64,000 bases of DNA from the NCBI GenBank assembly GCA_902812455.1, contig CADDZH010000008.1, positions 1 to 64,000 on the forward strand, in the 5' to 3' direction. Under the pieces are notes generated by a model, which worked only from the letters and a program-made list of their open reading frames with translations, did not search any database and was not told where the DNA came from. The position numbers were made by a program, and so were the translations under genes. The DNA is from Chloroflexota bacterium (GTDB taxonomy: Bacteria > Chloroflexota > Ktedonobacteria > Ktedonobacterales > Ktedonobacteraceae). Shown one piece after another: positions 25,598-34,216 of the stretch. Numbering within the stretch: position 1 is the stretch's first letter; each line of letters begins with the position of its first letter.

Positions 25598-26989
25598 ATG
25601 CAACCTTACGATCGTCGCAACCGTCGAGAGCTGGATCAACTCGTCGAAGAGTACATCACCACCAACAACATCAACCGGCGCCAGTTTATACAGCGTGCTA
25701 CTGCGCTTGGCCTGAGTCTCAGCGGAGCATCAGCCTTGCTGGCGGCCTGTGGTGGTGGTCCCCCGGGCGGCGGTGCCGGCACCAAAGTCACATCCATTGA
25801 CTCGCTCGTCGTGATCAGCGGCACGGAACTGGCTAATTACCAGGCCGTCAATGCAGCGTTCACCAAGAAGTACGGCATTAAGGTCAATGTCGAGTCCACG
25901 CGCGACTTACCCACCGTCCTGACGACGCGCGTCAGAGGAAATAACCCGCCCGACATCAGCGCTGTGCCTGACCTGAATACGCTCCAGAGATATGCGGCTC
26001 AGGGGAAAGTAGTGCAACTGGACACGTTCCTCGACATGAGCTACATCCACCAGAACTACGCCCAGACCTGGATTAACCTGGTCTCGTACAACGGCCACAT
26101 GTACGCCGTGCCTTTCCTGGCCAATAGTAAAGGCACCATCTGGTATAACCCCAAGCAGTTCCAGGCCAATGGCTATACCATTCCCACAACCTGGAATGAC
26201 ATGATTACCCTGTCGAACAAGATCGCTGCCAGTGGCAAATACCCCTGGTCGATAGGTGTAGAAAGTGGCGCCGCCAGCGGCTGGCCCGCTGCCGACTGGG
26301 TCGATCAGATCTTCCTTTGCCTCAATGGCCCTACCCTGTCTGACCAGTGGGTCGCGCACAAGATTCCCTGGACGCACCCGGCCGTCAAAAACGCTTTCCA
26401 GATGTTTGGCCAGATCGCCCACGGCAACCACTACGTCAATGGCGGGACGCAGTATATCCTGTCCACCAACTTCATGGATGCCTCCTACTTACCGTATGAT
26501 ACGCCACCACGGGCCTACATGTTCTACCTGGGCGACTTCACCGAGGGTTTCATCACCGCCCAGTTCCCCAATCTCGTGGCAGGCGTAGATTTCAACTTCT
26601 TCCCCTTCCCCACCATCAACCCGCAGTATGCGGGCGCGGTTACCGGAGGTGCGGACCTGTACATGGCGATGAAAGATAACGATGGCACCCGCAAGTACAT
26701 GCAATTCCTGACAACGGCGGAAGCGCAGGAGATCTGGACGATGCGCGGTGGAAAAACTGCCGTGAACAAATCTGTTCCCTTGAGTGCCTATCCCAACCAG
26801 GTGGCACAAAATACGGCCAAGCAGTTGACCCAGGCCAGTATATTCCGCGAGAGCCAGGATGACTCAATGCCCACTGCGATGGAGAACGCCTACTGGCATG
26901 CCATGCTCTCCTACATCCAGAACCCATCGCAACTGGATAGCATCCTCAGTTCTCTTGAAAGCACCGCCTCGACGGCCTATACATCGTAA
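25598..26989 (+). CDS. Sugar ABC transporter substrate-binding lipoprotein (family 1)
   Basis: 463 residues with AGGAGG before the ATG. The N-terminus combines a twin-arginine motif (NINRRQFIQRAT, about 24-35) with a lipobox LLAAC (Cys about 51) and a Gly-rich linker, so it is a Tat-exported, membrane-anchored lipoprotein. The mature part follows the family 1 extracellular solute-binding pattern: VVISGTELANYQAVNAAFTKKYGIKV at the start and DNDGTRKYMQFLTTAEAQEIW near the end. The two permease genes and a GH2 glycosidase follow, so the ligand is probably an oligosaccharide or glycoside. Confidence 0.93.
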   Translation: MQPYDRRNRRELDQLVEEYITTNNINRRQFIQRATALGLSLSGASALLAACGGGPPGGGAGTKVTSIDSLVVISGTELANYQAVNAAFTKKYGIKVNVESTRDLPTVLTTRVRGNNPPDISAVPDLNTLQRYAAQGKVVQLDTFLDMSYIHQNYAQTWINLVSYNGHMYAVPFLANSKGTIWYNPKQFQANGYTIPTTWNDMITLSNKIAASGKYPWSIGVESGAASGWPAADWVDQIFLCLNGPTLSDQWVAHKIPWTHPAVKNAFQMFGQIAHGNHYVNGGTQYILSTNFMDASYLPYDTPPRAYMFYLGDFTEGFITAQFPNLVAGVDFNFFPFPTINPQYAGAVTGGADLYMAMKDNDGTRKYMQFLTTAEAQEIWTMRGGKTAVNKSVPLSAYPNQVAQNTAKQLTQASIFRESQDDSMPTAMENAYWHAMLSYIQNPSQLDSILSSLESTASTAYTS

Positions 26990-27001
26990 ACTCTTCAGCA
27001 G

Positions 27002-27091
27002 AAGAGGGTAGGGGCGAGGCTGCGCCACCGGCCACCCTCGCCCTCTCGTTCTAGGGCAGAGGAGGCCAGCGGAGCTCTGCCCCTACCCTCT
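27002..27091. repeat. 90-bp intergenic element with 14-bp perfect inverted ends, family A
   Basis: AAGAGGGTAGGGGC (27002-27015) is exactly inverted at 27078-27091, with internal GGGCGAGG/CCTCGCCC arms. A degenerate copy follows at 27105-27150. These elements fill most of the 307-bp gap between the binding-protein and permease genes; a possible -10 box TATACT lies at about 27186 and AAAGGAGG precedes the permease start. Confidence 0.65.
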
Positions 27092-27296
27092 TGGTGTATA
27101 AGATCGAGGGTAAGGGGAATGCTGGCTATTGCCCTCTTTGGGAAATAACCTGATAAAATGCCTCTTCCGCGCAACCATCTTTGTGGTATACTTACTAAAA
27201 GTATATGTTTCGCTGTGTTGGAGGAGTTGTTGTACTGGGTCATCTGTTCAGGCTGTTTTCCCTGAAAAGCTCTCGTTTTGACAAAGGAGGCCATGT

Positions 27297-28229
27297 ATGG
27301 CAAGACAAGTCGCAGCGATACCCCAGGAACGCGCTGCTGTGGCGGCCCCTCCCCGTCCGGGAAGGCGACGCATCCCCCTGGCGGGTTGGCTCTGGATTCT
27401 GCCAGCCGTAGTATTAATGCTGTTCTTTTTCATCTACCCGCTGATTCAAACAATTATCTATAGCCTTCAAAATGCCGATTCGACGGCATTTGTCGGGCTT
27501 AAGAATTACCAGACGATCTTCACCGATCCGTCGATGCTTGAAGTGCTGAGAAACAACCTGATCTGGCTGGTAGTCGCCACGATACTGACAGTCGGACTCG
27601 GCCTGATTGTCGCCGTTCTGGTGGACAGGGTCAGGATCGAGAGCATCATCAAGTCTGCGCTCTTTATCCCTATGGCGATTTCATTTGTGGCCGCAGGCGT
27701 CATCTGGCGCTTTGTCTACATTTATGAACCGCCTGGTCAAACCCAGATCGGCCTGCTCAACGCCGTCCTGGCTCTTTTCAGAGCCCCTCCACAGACCTGG
27801 CTGATCAATGCACCCCTCAATACCTTTGCCTTGATCGCGGTCTACACCTGGATGTGGACCGGCTTCTGCATGGTGATCATCTCCGCAGCCCTTAAAGGCA
27901 TCCCCGATGAAATCATCGAGGCGGCCAAAATCGATGGCGCCAATCGCTGGAACATGTTCTGGCGGGTGACGGTACCTATGATTGCCCCAACCCTTGGCGT
28001 GGTGGTCACCACCATGGTCATCAATATCCTCAAAATCTTCGACGTGATCTACATCATGACCGGTGGAAATTATCACACAAGTGTGATTGCCATGCAGTTT
28101 TACACCGAGCTGTTCACTGACCAGAACTATGGCCTGGCCAGCGCATTTGCCGTGATTCTCACCCTGACGGTTATTCCGATCATGTATATCAATATTCGCA
28201 GAATGCGAGCACAGGAGGGCCGTTCATGA
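27297..28229 (+). CDS. Sugar ABC transporter permease, MalF type
   Basis: 310 residues with six membrane segments and the inner-membrane EAA coupling loop reading EIIEAAKIDGANRWNMFWRVTVPMIAPT (about 201-228). That loop contacts the ATPase. The N-terminal basic/Pro-rich tail and first helix LAGWLWILPAVVLMLFFFIYPL are typical of MalF/UgpA-like permeases. AAAGGAGG lies upstream. The last codons overlap the next permease gene (ATGA at 28226). Confidence 0.93.
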   Translation: MARQVAAIPQERAAVAAPPRPGRRRIPLAGWLWILPAVVLMLFFFIYPLIQTIIYSLQNADSTAFVGLKNYQTIFTDPSMLEVLRNNLIWLVVATILTVGLGLIVAVLVDRVRIESIIKSALFIPMAISFVAAGVIWRFVYIYEPPGQTQIGLLNAVLALFRAPPQTWLINAPLNTFALIAVYTWMWTGFCMVIISAALKGIPDEIIEAAKIDGANRWNMFWRVTVPMIAPTLGVVVTTMVINILKIFDVIYIMTGGNYHTSVIAMQFYTELFTDQNYGLASAFAVILTLTVIPIMYINIRRMRAQEGRS

Positions 28230-29179
28230 GCGTTGAAAGTTATCCTGCACCAGAACCTGGCGTACAGCCTGCTGTAAGTACAGCGCAACCACCACAGGCG
28301 ATGCAGATTGCTGAACGAGCACTGGCACCAAAGAAAGGGGTGCCCGTCACGCCTGCTAATGTGGTGATCACCGTTATTGTGGTGGTGATCGCTCTGCTCT
28401 GGTCGATACCCACATTCGGCCTCTTTGTCAGCTCATTTCGCCCACCACAACTGATCAGTACCACCGGCTGGTGGACAGGACTTGTCCCCCCGTGGAGCTT
28501 TACCATTCAGAACTATGAGTCGGTCATTAGCGCCCAGGGAATGGGCCGTGCCTTTCTTAATAGCCTGATCATCGCTATACCGGGGACGATCCTTCCCATG
28601 CTGGTCGGTGCCTTCGCAGCCTATGCCTTCGCCTGGATGCGCTTCCCTTTCCGTGACACCCTGTACTTCGGCATTGTCGCTTTGCTGGTCGTGCCTAACC
28701 AGATTGCGTTCGTGCCGATCCTCAACCTGTTCACTCAGGCCGGGTTGACCGGAACATATGTAGCCGTCTGGCTGGCCCACACCGCCTTTGGCTTGCCCTT
28801 TGCAGTCTTCCTGCTGCGCAACTTTTTCGCAGCCTTGCCCAAAGACCTGATGGAATCGGCTTTTGTGGATGGGGCCTCGACCATGCGCACGTTCTGGACG
28901 ATCGTCTTGCCCCTGTCGGTGCCGGCCCTGGCCTCGCTGGCCATCTTCCAGTTTATGTGGGTCTGGAACGATCTGCTGGTCGCCCTGATCTTCCTGGGTG
29001 GCAGTCCCAACGTCGCACCGCTCACATTGACGGTGGCCGACCTGGTCGGTAGCTACGGCGAGCAATACCAGTTGCTCACTGCCGCCGCTTTCCTCACCAT
29101 GGCCCTGCCGCTGGTGGTGTTCTTCTCCATGCAGCGCTACTTCGTGCGCGGCATCCTGGCAGGATCGGTCAAGGGCTAA
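28226..29179 (+). CDS. Sugar ABC transporter permease, MalG type
   Basis: 317 residues, six membrane segments. The EAA loop is DLMESAFVDGASTMRTFWTIVLPLSVPA (about 208-235), and the C-terminus ends YFVRGILAGSVKG, a common ending of MalG/UgpE-type permeases. The gene overlaps its partner by 4 bp. No ATPase gene follows, so a shared MsmK/MalK-type ATPase elsewhere in the genome must energise the importer. Confidence 0.93.
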   Translation: MSVESYPAPEPGVQPAVSTAQPPQAMQIAERALAPKKGVPVTPANVVITVIVVVIALLWSIPTFGLFVSSFRPPQLISTTGWWTGLVPPWSFTIQNYESVISAQGMGRAFLNSLIIAIPGTILPMLVGAFAAYAFAWMRFPFRDTLYFGIVALLVVPNQIAFVPILNLFTQAGLTGTYVAVWLAHTAFGLPFAVFLLRNFFAALPKDLMESAFVDGASTMRTFWTIVLPLSVPALASLAIFQFMWVWNDLLVALIFLGGSPNVAPLTLTVADLVGSYGEQYQLLTAAAFLTMALPLVVFFSMQRYFVRGILAGSVKG

Positions 29180-29193
29180 TGGACATCCTCCCA

Positions 29194-29266
29194 GGGCGAT
29201 GGCAAGCATCGCCCCTACCCTCGATCTCCAAGAAACTTGAGGGTAGGGGCAGAGCTTGCCTCTGCC
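29194..29266. repeat. Paired family A hairpins between permease and GH2 genes
   Basis: GGGCGAT-GGCAAGC-ATCGCCC (29194-29214) is followed by CCCTACCCTC. It is then mirrored by GAGGGTAGGGG and GGCAGAG-CTT-GCCTCTGCC near 29246-29266. This duplicated-arm arrangement is the same family as 11521, 27002, 50373 and 52250. Confidence 0.6.
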
Positions 29267-29353
29267 CTAGAAAAATATCGCTCCCAAATTCAAGAGTTTC
29301 CGGCGTTCCGCTGGAAGCTCTTGAATTCTTTTATCTTACTGGAGGAGACAAAT

Positions 29354-31159
29354 ATGACTATCCCACGCCCAGAATACCCGCGTCCACAGTTTGTGCGCCC
29401 CGATTGGCTCTGTTTAAATGGTGAATGGCAGTTTGAGATCGATGCTGGAGATAGCGGGCTGGAACGTGGTTTGTTACAACGTGAATTACAAGAGCGCATC
29501 CTTGTGCCCTTCTGCCCGGAGTCGCCGCTCTCCGGTATCGGCAACCAGGATTTTATGCCCGTTGTCTGGTACCGGCGTACTGTCATTGTTCCCCGATCCT
29601 GGTCTGGCCGGCGTGTATTGCTGCATTTCCAGGCTGTGGATTATGATACGACGGTATGGGTCAATGGGAAACTGGTTGGGCGGCACCGCGGCGGCTTTAC
29701 ACCCTTCACCTGCGACCTGGGTGATATTGCCACCCCCGGCGATCCTGTGACTATTGTGGTGCGTGTGCGTGATGATCCGCGCCCATCGCAACCTCGCGGC
29801 AAGCAATCGCAGAAGTATGAAAACTGGGGCTGTTTCTACACGCGCACGACCGGCATCTGGCAAACCGTATGGATGGAGCCCGTTCCTCGCCAGTGCTCAC
29901 TGCGCCGCCCGCGCATCACGCCGGATGTCGCCAATAGCGTGTTCCGCCTGGAGCAACCGATTACCAACAACACCCCTGGTCTGCGCTTGCGTGCCACGCT
30001 TTCCGATCAACACGGCGTCGTTGCCCAGGCTGAGTGCGCCGCTGACCTGGATTTTGCTCCCCGGCTCGATCTGACCGTCCCTGCTGAGCGTCGTCGTTTA
30101 TGGTCGCCGCAAGACCCGCACCTGTACGACCTGGAAATAACGCTGCTCGATGCTGCCGGCAATACTGTGGATCATGCAACAAGCTATGCAGGCCTGCGCA
30201 GCGTCACCATCGATGGCAAGGCCGTCAAAATTAACGGCCAGAGTGTCTTCCAGCGCCTGGTGCTCGACCAGGGCTACTATCCTGATGGCGTAATGACCGC
30301 CCCAGGCGACGAAGCGCTGGAGCACGATATCGAATTAGCCCTCGCGGCTGGTTTTAACGGCGCCCGCCTGCATCAAAAGGTCTTTGAGGAGCGCTTCCTG
30401 TACTATGCCGATAGAATGGGCTACCTGCTCTGGGGCGAATTCCCCGACTGGGGATCGCTGGAGCGCGTCTGGTGGCTGGATGATCAGACCTACAGCGTAA
30501 CCTTTGCCACCCAATGGCTGGAAGAGCTTGAGCGCGACTACTCGCACCCCGCGCTGATCGGCTGGTGCGGCCTGAATGAGACGCGCTATATGTTGCTGGA
30601 CAAAAATACGACGCTTGATGATGTGACACGTGCCATGTTCCTGGCGGCAAAGGCTATGGATACCACGCGCCCCGTGCTCGATGCTTCTGGATACGCGCAC
30701 CGCGTTCCCGAAACCGACATCTACGACTCCCACGATTATTTGACGGGCGAAGATTTCTGGAAGGATTTCGAGCAATTCAAGGAACGCCATGCACACATTG
30801 GTGAAGACAAGCCGTTCATCAATACACACGAGGGGCGTCCGATGTCTGTGCCGTATCGCGGTCAACCCTACTTCGTGAGCGAATTCGGGGGCATCTGGTG
30901 GAACTCGGAAGCCTCACCATCCGACCAGAGCTGGGGCTACGGGAGCGCACCCGATTCGCTGGAAGAGTTCTACCGTCGCTTCCAGGCATTGTGTGATATG
31001 CTGCTTGACAACCCCTACATGTTCGGCTACTGCTATACCCAGTTGACCGACGTATCCATTGAGCAGAACGGCCTCTACACCTTCGATCGCCGCCCCAAGT
31101 TCGACCTGGAGCGCCTGCGCCAGATCCAGAGCCGCCCTGCCGCTATAGAACGATTATAA
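29354..31159 (+). CDS. Glycoside hydrolase family 2 enzyme
   Basis: 601 residues from the ATG at 29354, which has GGAGGAG 6 nt upstream; an earlier in-frame start at 29237 is in repeat DNA. Order of domains: jelly-roll sugar-binding domain (RPDWLCLNGEWQFEIDAG ... FQAVDYDTTVWVNGKLVGRHRGGFTPFT), Ig-like domain (about 190-285), and TIM barrel with the acid/base Glu in GWCGLNETR (E409) and nucleophile Glu in YFVSEFGG (E510). There is no signal peptide, so it acts in the cytosol. It probably hydrolyses the glycoside imported by the preceding ABC system. Substrate could be a galactoside, glucuronide or mannoside. Confidence 0.92.
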   Translation: MTIPRPEYPRPQFVRPDWLCLNGEWQFEIDAGDSGLERGLLQRELQERILVPFCPESPLSGIGNQDFMPVVWYRRTVIVPRSWSGRRVLLHFQAVDYDTTVWVNGKLVGRHRGGFTPFTCDLGDIATPGDPVTIVVRVRDDPRPSQPRGKQSQKYENWGCFYTRTTGIWQTVWMEPVPRQCSLRRPRITPDVANSVFRLEQPITNNTPGLRLRATLSDQHGVVAQAECAADLDFAPRLDLTVPAERRRLWSPQDPHLYDLEITLLDAAGNTVDHATSYAGLRSVTIDGKAVKINGQSVFQRLVLDQGYYPDGVMTAPGDEALEHDIELALAAGFNGARLHQKVFEERFLYYADRMGYLLWGEFPDWGSLERVWWLDDQTYSVTFATQWLEELERDYSHPALIGWCGLNETRYMLLDKNTTLDDVTRAMFLAAKAMDTTRPVLDASGYAHRVPETDIYDSHDYLTGEDFWKDFEQFKERHAHIGEDKPFINTHEGRPMSVPYRGQPYFVSEFGGIWWNSEASPSDQSWGYGSAPDSLEEFYRRFQALCDMLLDNPYMFGYCYTQLTDVSIEQNGLYTFDRRPKFDLERLRQIQSRPAAIERL

Positions 31160-31203
31160 AATCCTATCCTCAGCGTCTCCTGAGCCTGGGTAGGATTTCT
31201 TTT
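31159..31203 (+). terminator. Terminator-like hairpin between convergent GH2 and fgd genes
   Basis: AAATCCTA...CTCAG-CGTCTC-CTGAG...TAGGATTT followed by CTTTT. It overlaps the ends of both genes and can serve the plus-strand operon; the minus-strand reading includes coding bases of fgd. Confidence 0.55.
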
Positions 31204-32177
31204 GCATAGAGCTGCAAGAAACGCGGCTGATCATCGCCCGGCGCATGGAAGATCAAGTGCGTGAAACCCATCTCGATGTATGGACGAATCTGCTCCACGT
31301 GCTCTTCGGGATCGTTTGAGACAAGCCAGCGGCGATGCGCCTGGTCGGCAACGCTCGCAGCCCTCTTCTCCATCTCACGCGGATCGTGGATAGCAACCTT
31401 GTCTTCTGCCGGAAGCGCCAGCGCGGCCCAGATGCGCGTATCGGCCAGTGCACGGTTACGATCAGTGTCAAACGAGACCTTGACTTCGATGGCGCGCTCG
31501 ATGGATGCGGGATCACGACCAGCCGCTCTCGCTCCTTCTTCCAGCGCTGGCAGGAGCTGATCGCGGTAGAGTTCATCTCCCTTGCCAGAAGTGCAGATAA
31601 AGCCGTCTCCGGCTCTTCCGGCGAACTTCGCAGCCACTGGGCCGCCCGCGCTGATATATATAGGAATAGGCTGGCCTGGCTTGTCATAAATGGTGGCATT
31701 GAGCGTCTTGTAATACTGCCCTTCATAGGTGACAAGGTCCTCTGACCAGAGCTTCCTGATCAGGTCAACCGCCTCGCGCAGGCGCGCCAGCCGCTCTTTT
31801 GCTGGTGGCCACTCGCCCCCGGTGACGGCAACCTCGTTCAGCGATTCTCCACTTCCAACACCCAGGATCATTCTGCCAGGATTGAGCACGCCGAGCGTTC
31901 CAAAGGCCTGGGCCACAATGGCAGGCTGGTAACGGAATGTGGGCGTTAGCACGCTTGTGCCCAGCAAGACGCGGGAGGTTCGCTGCCCCACGGCTCCCAG
32001 CCAGGAAAGAGCAAAAGGAGCATGTCCATTGGTATATCGCCAGGGCTGGAAGTGATCGCTGATCCAGACGCTATCGAAGCCAAGCTGCTCTGCCTCAATG
32101 GCAAAATCGAGCAACTGCCGGGGGCCAAACTGCTCTGCCGAAGCCTTATAACCCAGCCTCAAGGGATGATTTGCCAT
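31170..32177 (-). CDS. fgd: F420-dependent glucose-6-phosphate dehydrogenase
   Basis: Oxidises glucose 6-phosphate to 6-phosphogluconolactone with coenzyme F420. The 335 residues align closely with mycobacterial Fgd1 in my recollection: LGYKASAEQF at the start, SDHFQPW (40-46), GTSVLTPTFRYQPA, GVGSGESLNE (106-115), AGRAGDGFICTSGKG and HLIFHAPG near the end. D41/H42, W46 and E111 correspond to the Fgd1 catalytic set (D39/H40, W44, E109). It implies the organism makes F420. GGAG lies upstream of the ATG. The ABC/GH2 operon converges on it, and the released sugar could feed it once phosphorylated. Confidence 0.92.
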   Translation of the reverse strand: MANHPLRLGYKASAEQFGPRQLLDFAIEAEQLGFDSVWISDHFQPWRYTNGHAPFALSWLGAVGQRTSRVLLGTSVLTPTFRYQPAIVAQAFGTLGVLNPGRMILGVGSGESLNEVAVTGGEWPPAKERLARLREAVDLIRKLWSEDLVTYEGQYYKTLNATIYDKPGQPIPIYISAGGPVAAKFAGRAGDGFICTSGKGDELYRDQLLPALEEGARAAGRDPASIERAIEVKVSFDTDRNRALADTRIWAALALPAEDKVAIHDPREMEKRAASVADQAHRRWLVSNDPEEHVEQIRPYIEMGFTHLIFHAPGDDQPRFLQLYAKEILPRLRRR

Positions 32178-32248
32178 GTTGTAATCTCCTCAATGTCTGT
32201 GATATAGAGAACTGCTACGCTTCTATCATACAACATATGGCAGCTTAA

Positions 32249-32310
32249 ACCACGTGCCGTGGTGGCGTTAGCCAGCAACGTTGACATCACCTTTTACCGG
32301 CAGGTACAAT
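32249..32310 (+). promoter_or_regulatory. etf operon promoter with adjacent inverted repeat
   Basis: TTGACA (32281-32286) and TACAAT (32305-32310) are 18 bp apart, and etfB begins 78 bp downstream of the -10. Just upstream of the -35 lies the perfect inverted repeat ACCACG-TGC-CGTGGT (32249-32263). It could bind a fatty-acid-responsive regulator; no such gene is in the window. Confidence 0.6.
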
Positions 32311-32387
32311 ACATATGCCTGATGAATGTGCATAGGCTTCCTATTTCCCGCGTTTCACAACTACAATCAATAGATGAGGCAACATCA

Positions 32388-33173
32388 ATGAAGATTTTTG
32401 TCTGTGTAAAACAAATTCCCGATCCGAATACCGTCGTGAGCAAGATCGACCCGAACACAAAGCGGCTCGTGCGCAGCGGCGTCTCGCTCGTGCTCGATCC
32501 CGGTGATGAGACCACCATTTCAGCAGCCATCAAGCTGCGTGACACCATTGGAAACAGCGAGCTGGCTGTTATCAGCATGGGGCCATCCACAGCCCAGGAG
32601 GCGCTACGCCGCGCCCTGGCAATGGGTGCAGACCGCGCCATACTGGTGACCGATCCAGCGTTGGCCGGCTCTGATGCGCTCGCTACAGCGCGCGTGCTGG
32701 CTACGGCTCTTCAGAAAGAACAGCCCGATCTCGTCTTCTGCTCAACCGAGAGCACCGACGGCTACACCGGCATGGTTCCCGGCGGCATTGCAGAATTTCT
32801 CGGTATGCCCCAGTTGACCTTTGTTCGTGAAATCAACGTTGAGGGATCCAGAGCCATCGCCAAGCGCGTGACGCTGACCGGCTACCAGTCTATCGAATGC
32901 TCGCTGCCCGCCGTTGTCACTATCGCCAGTGGCTCATTCGAGGCGATTTACCCCACAATGAAGGGTATTATGAGCGCAAGGAAAAAACCTTTTGACCAGC
33001 TTTCCCTGGCCGATCTTGGCATCGACCCCTCACAGGTGGGTGAAGCCGGGGCCCGCGAACAGATTCTGGCTATAGGAAAGGTCGAGGCGCGCGCCGCAGG
33101 CCAGGTAATCAAAGACGATGGCAACGCCGCTCAGGCTATTGCTGATTTCTTGCAGCGTCACCAGTTACTCTAA
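32388..33173 (+). CDS. etfB: Electron transfer flavoprotein beta subunit
   Basis: 261 residues from the ATG at 32388 (GAGG 8 nt upstream), giving the family N-terminus MKIFVCVKQIPDPN. Features include VVSKIDPNTKRLVRSGVSLVLDPGDE, the nucleotide-binding region GMPQLTFVREINVEG and VTIASGSFEAIYPTMKGIMSARKKPF near the C-terminus. It pairs with EtfA to carry FAD and accept electrons from acyl-CoA dehydrogenases. Encoded directly before etfA and the membrane FeS protein EtfD. An in-frame upstream ATG would add 43 residues not typical of the family. Confidence 0.94.
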   Translation: MKIFVCVKQIPDPNTVVSKIDPNTKRLVRSGVSLVLDPGDETTISAAIKLRDTIGNSELAVISMGPSTAQEALRRALAMGADRAILVTDPALAGSDALATARVLATALQKEQPDLVFCSTESTDGYTGMVPGGIAEFLGMPQLTFVREINVEGSRAIAKRVTLTGYQSIECSLPAVVTIASGSFEAIYPTMKGIMSARKKPFDQLSLADLGIDPSQVGEAGAREQILAIGKVEARAAGQVIKDDGNAAQAIADFLQRHQLL

Positions 33174-33189
33174 ACAGGAGATGAGATAC

Positions 33190-34155
33190 ATGGCAAACAC
33201 GATCTGGGTACTGATTGAACTTGAAGAGGGCAAAGCGGCCCGTTCATCGCTAGAAGTGTTAGGCAAGGCTGCGCAATTAGGGCGTGCTGAAGCTATCGTC
33301 CTGGGTTCCGGAGCCGCTGAAGTTGCCCCCACCCTGGGCGAATATGGAGCCGAAAAGGTATACGTCCACGCCGATCCTGTCTACGACAACTATCTCACGC
33401 TCCCGGCTGTAGACACGCTAAGCGACCTGCTGAACCAGCACCAGCCCACACTGCTGATGATGGCAACAACCTACGACCTGCGCGATATTGCCGCTCGCCT
33501 CAATGCGCGCCACAATATGGGCCTCATTACGGATGTGACCGATCTGCGCTTTGAAAGCGATACATTGCAGGCTACTGTTCCCTGGGGTGGCGAGAATGTT
33601 GTAACAGCTACCCTCAAAGGAGGAACGGGTATTGTGCTTACGCGGCCCAAAGCCTTTGGCATACAACAATTTGCTGGCCGGCAGGCGGAAATCGAAACGC
33701 TCAATGTTTCGCTCAAAGCCGATTCACAATCGATTAAAATACTTGAGCGCGTCGAGCAGCCAAGCGAAGGCCCATCCCTGGAAGACGCGAACGTGGTTGT
33801 CAGCGGTGGCCGGGGATTGGGCAAACCAGAAAACTATCACCTGGTCGAAGAGCTTGCCGCTGCCCTGGGTGGAGCGCCAGGGGCAACCCGCGCCATTGTC
33901 GATGCCGGCTGGCTCCCCTACAGCTACCAGGTTGGCCAGACCGGGAAGACAGTCAAGCCTACACTCTACATCGCCTGTGGTATCAGCGGAGCAATCCAGC
34001 ACCTGGCAGGCATGAAAGGCTCGAAATATATCGTTGCCATCAACAAGGACGAGCACGCGCCAATCTTCTCCGTCGCCGACTTCGGTGTCATCGGAGACGT
34101 GCTGACGATCCTACCCCAGCTCACAGCAGAAGTGAAGCGGCGCAAAGGACAATAA
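33190..34155 (+). CDS. etfA: Electron transfer flavoprotein alpha subunit
   Basis: 321 residues from the ATG at 33190 with ACAGGAG 9 nt upstream. The C-terminal FAD domain is clear: [71 protein letters not shown], and [21 protein letters not shown]. These loops bind the FAD pyrophosphate and flavin. The N-terminal half is the partner-binding domain. It forms the ETF heterodimer with the product of etfB and likely passes electrons to EtfD. In-frame starts at 33118 and 33181 are disfavoured by overlap or spacing. Confidence 0.94.
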   Translation: MANTIWVLIELEEGKAARSSLEVLGKAAQLGRAEAIVLGSGAAEVAPTLGEYGAEKVYVHADPVYDNYLTLPAVDTLSDLLNQHQPTLLMMATTYDLRDIAARLNARHNMGLITDVTDLRFESDTLQATVPWGGENVVTATLKGGTGIVLTRPKAFGIQQFAGRQAEIETLNVSLKADSQSIKILERVEQPSEGPSLEDANVVVSGGRGLGKPENYHLVEELAAALGGAPGATRAIVDAGWLPYSYQVGQTGKTVKPTLYIACGISGAIQHLAGMKGSKYIVAINKDEHAPIFSVADFGVIGDVLTILPQLTAEVKRRKGQ

Positions 34156-34216
34156 TTCACTCACTCGTGTTATAATACGTGAGAGCATTGCGGTAGCTGG
34201 AAACGGAGGTAACCAT

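Noticed and set aside
28433..29209. 258-codon minus-strand frame opposite the MalG-type permease
   Set aside because: It is antisense to a clear permease with EAA loop; the reversed hydrophobic codons yield Gln/Glu/Gly-rich nonsense.
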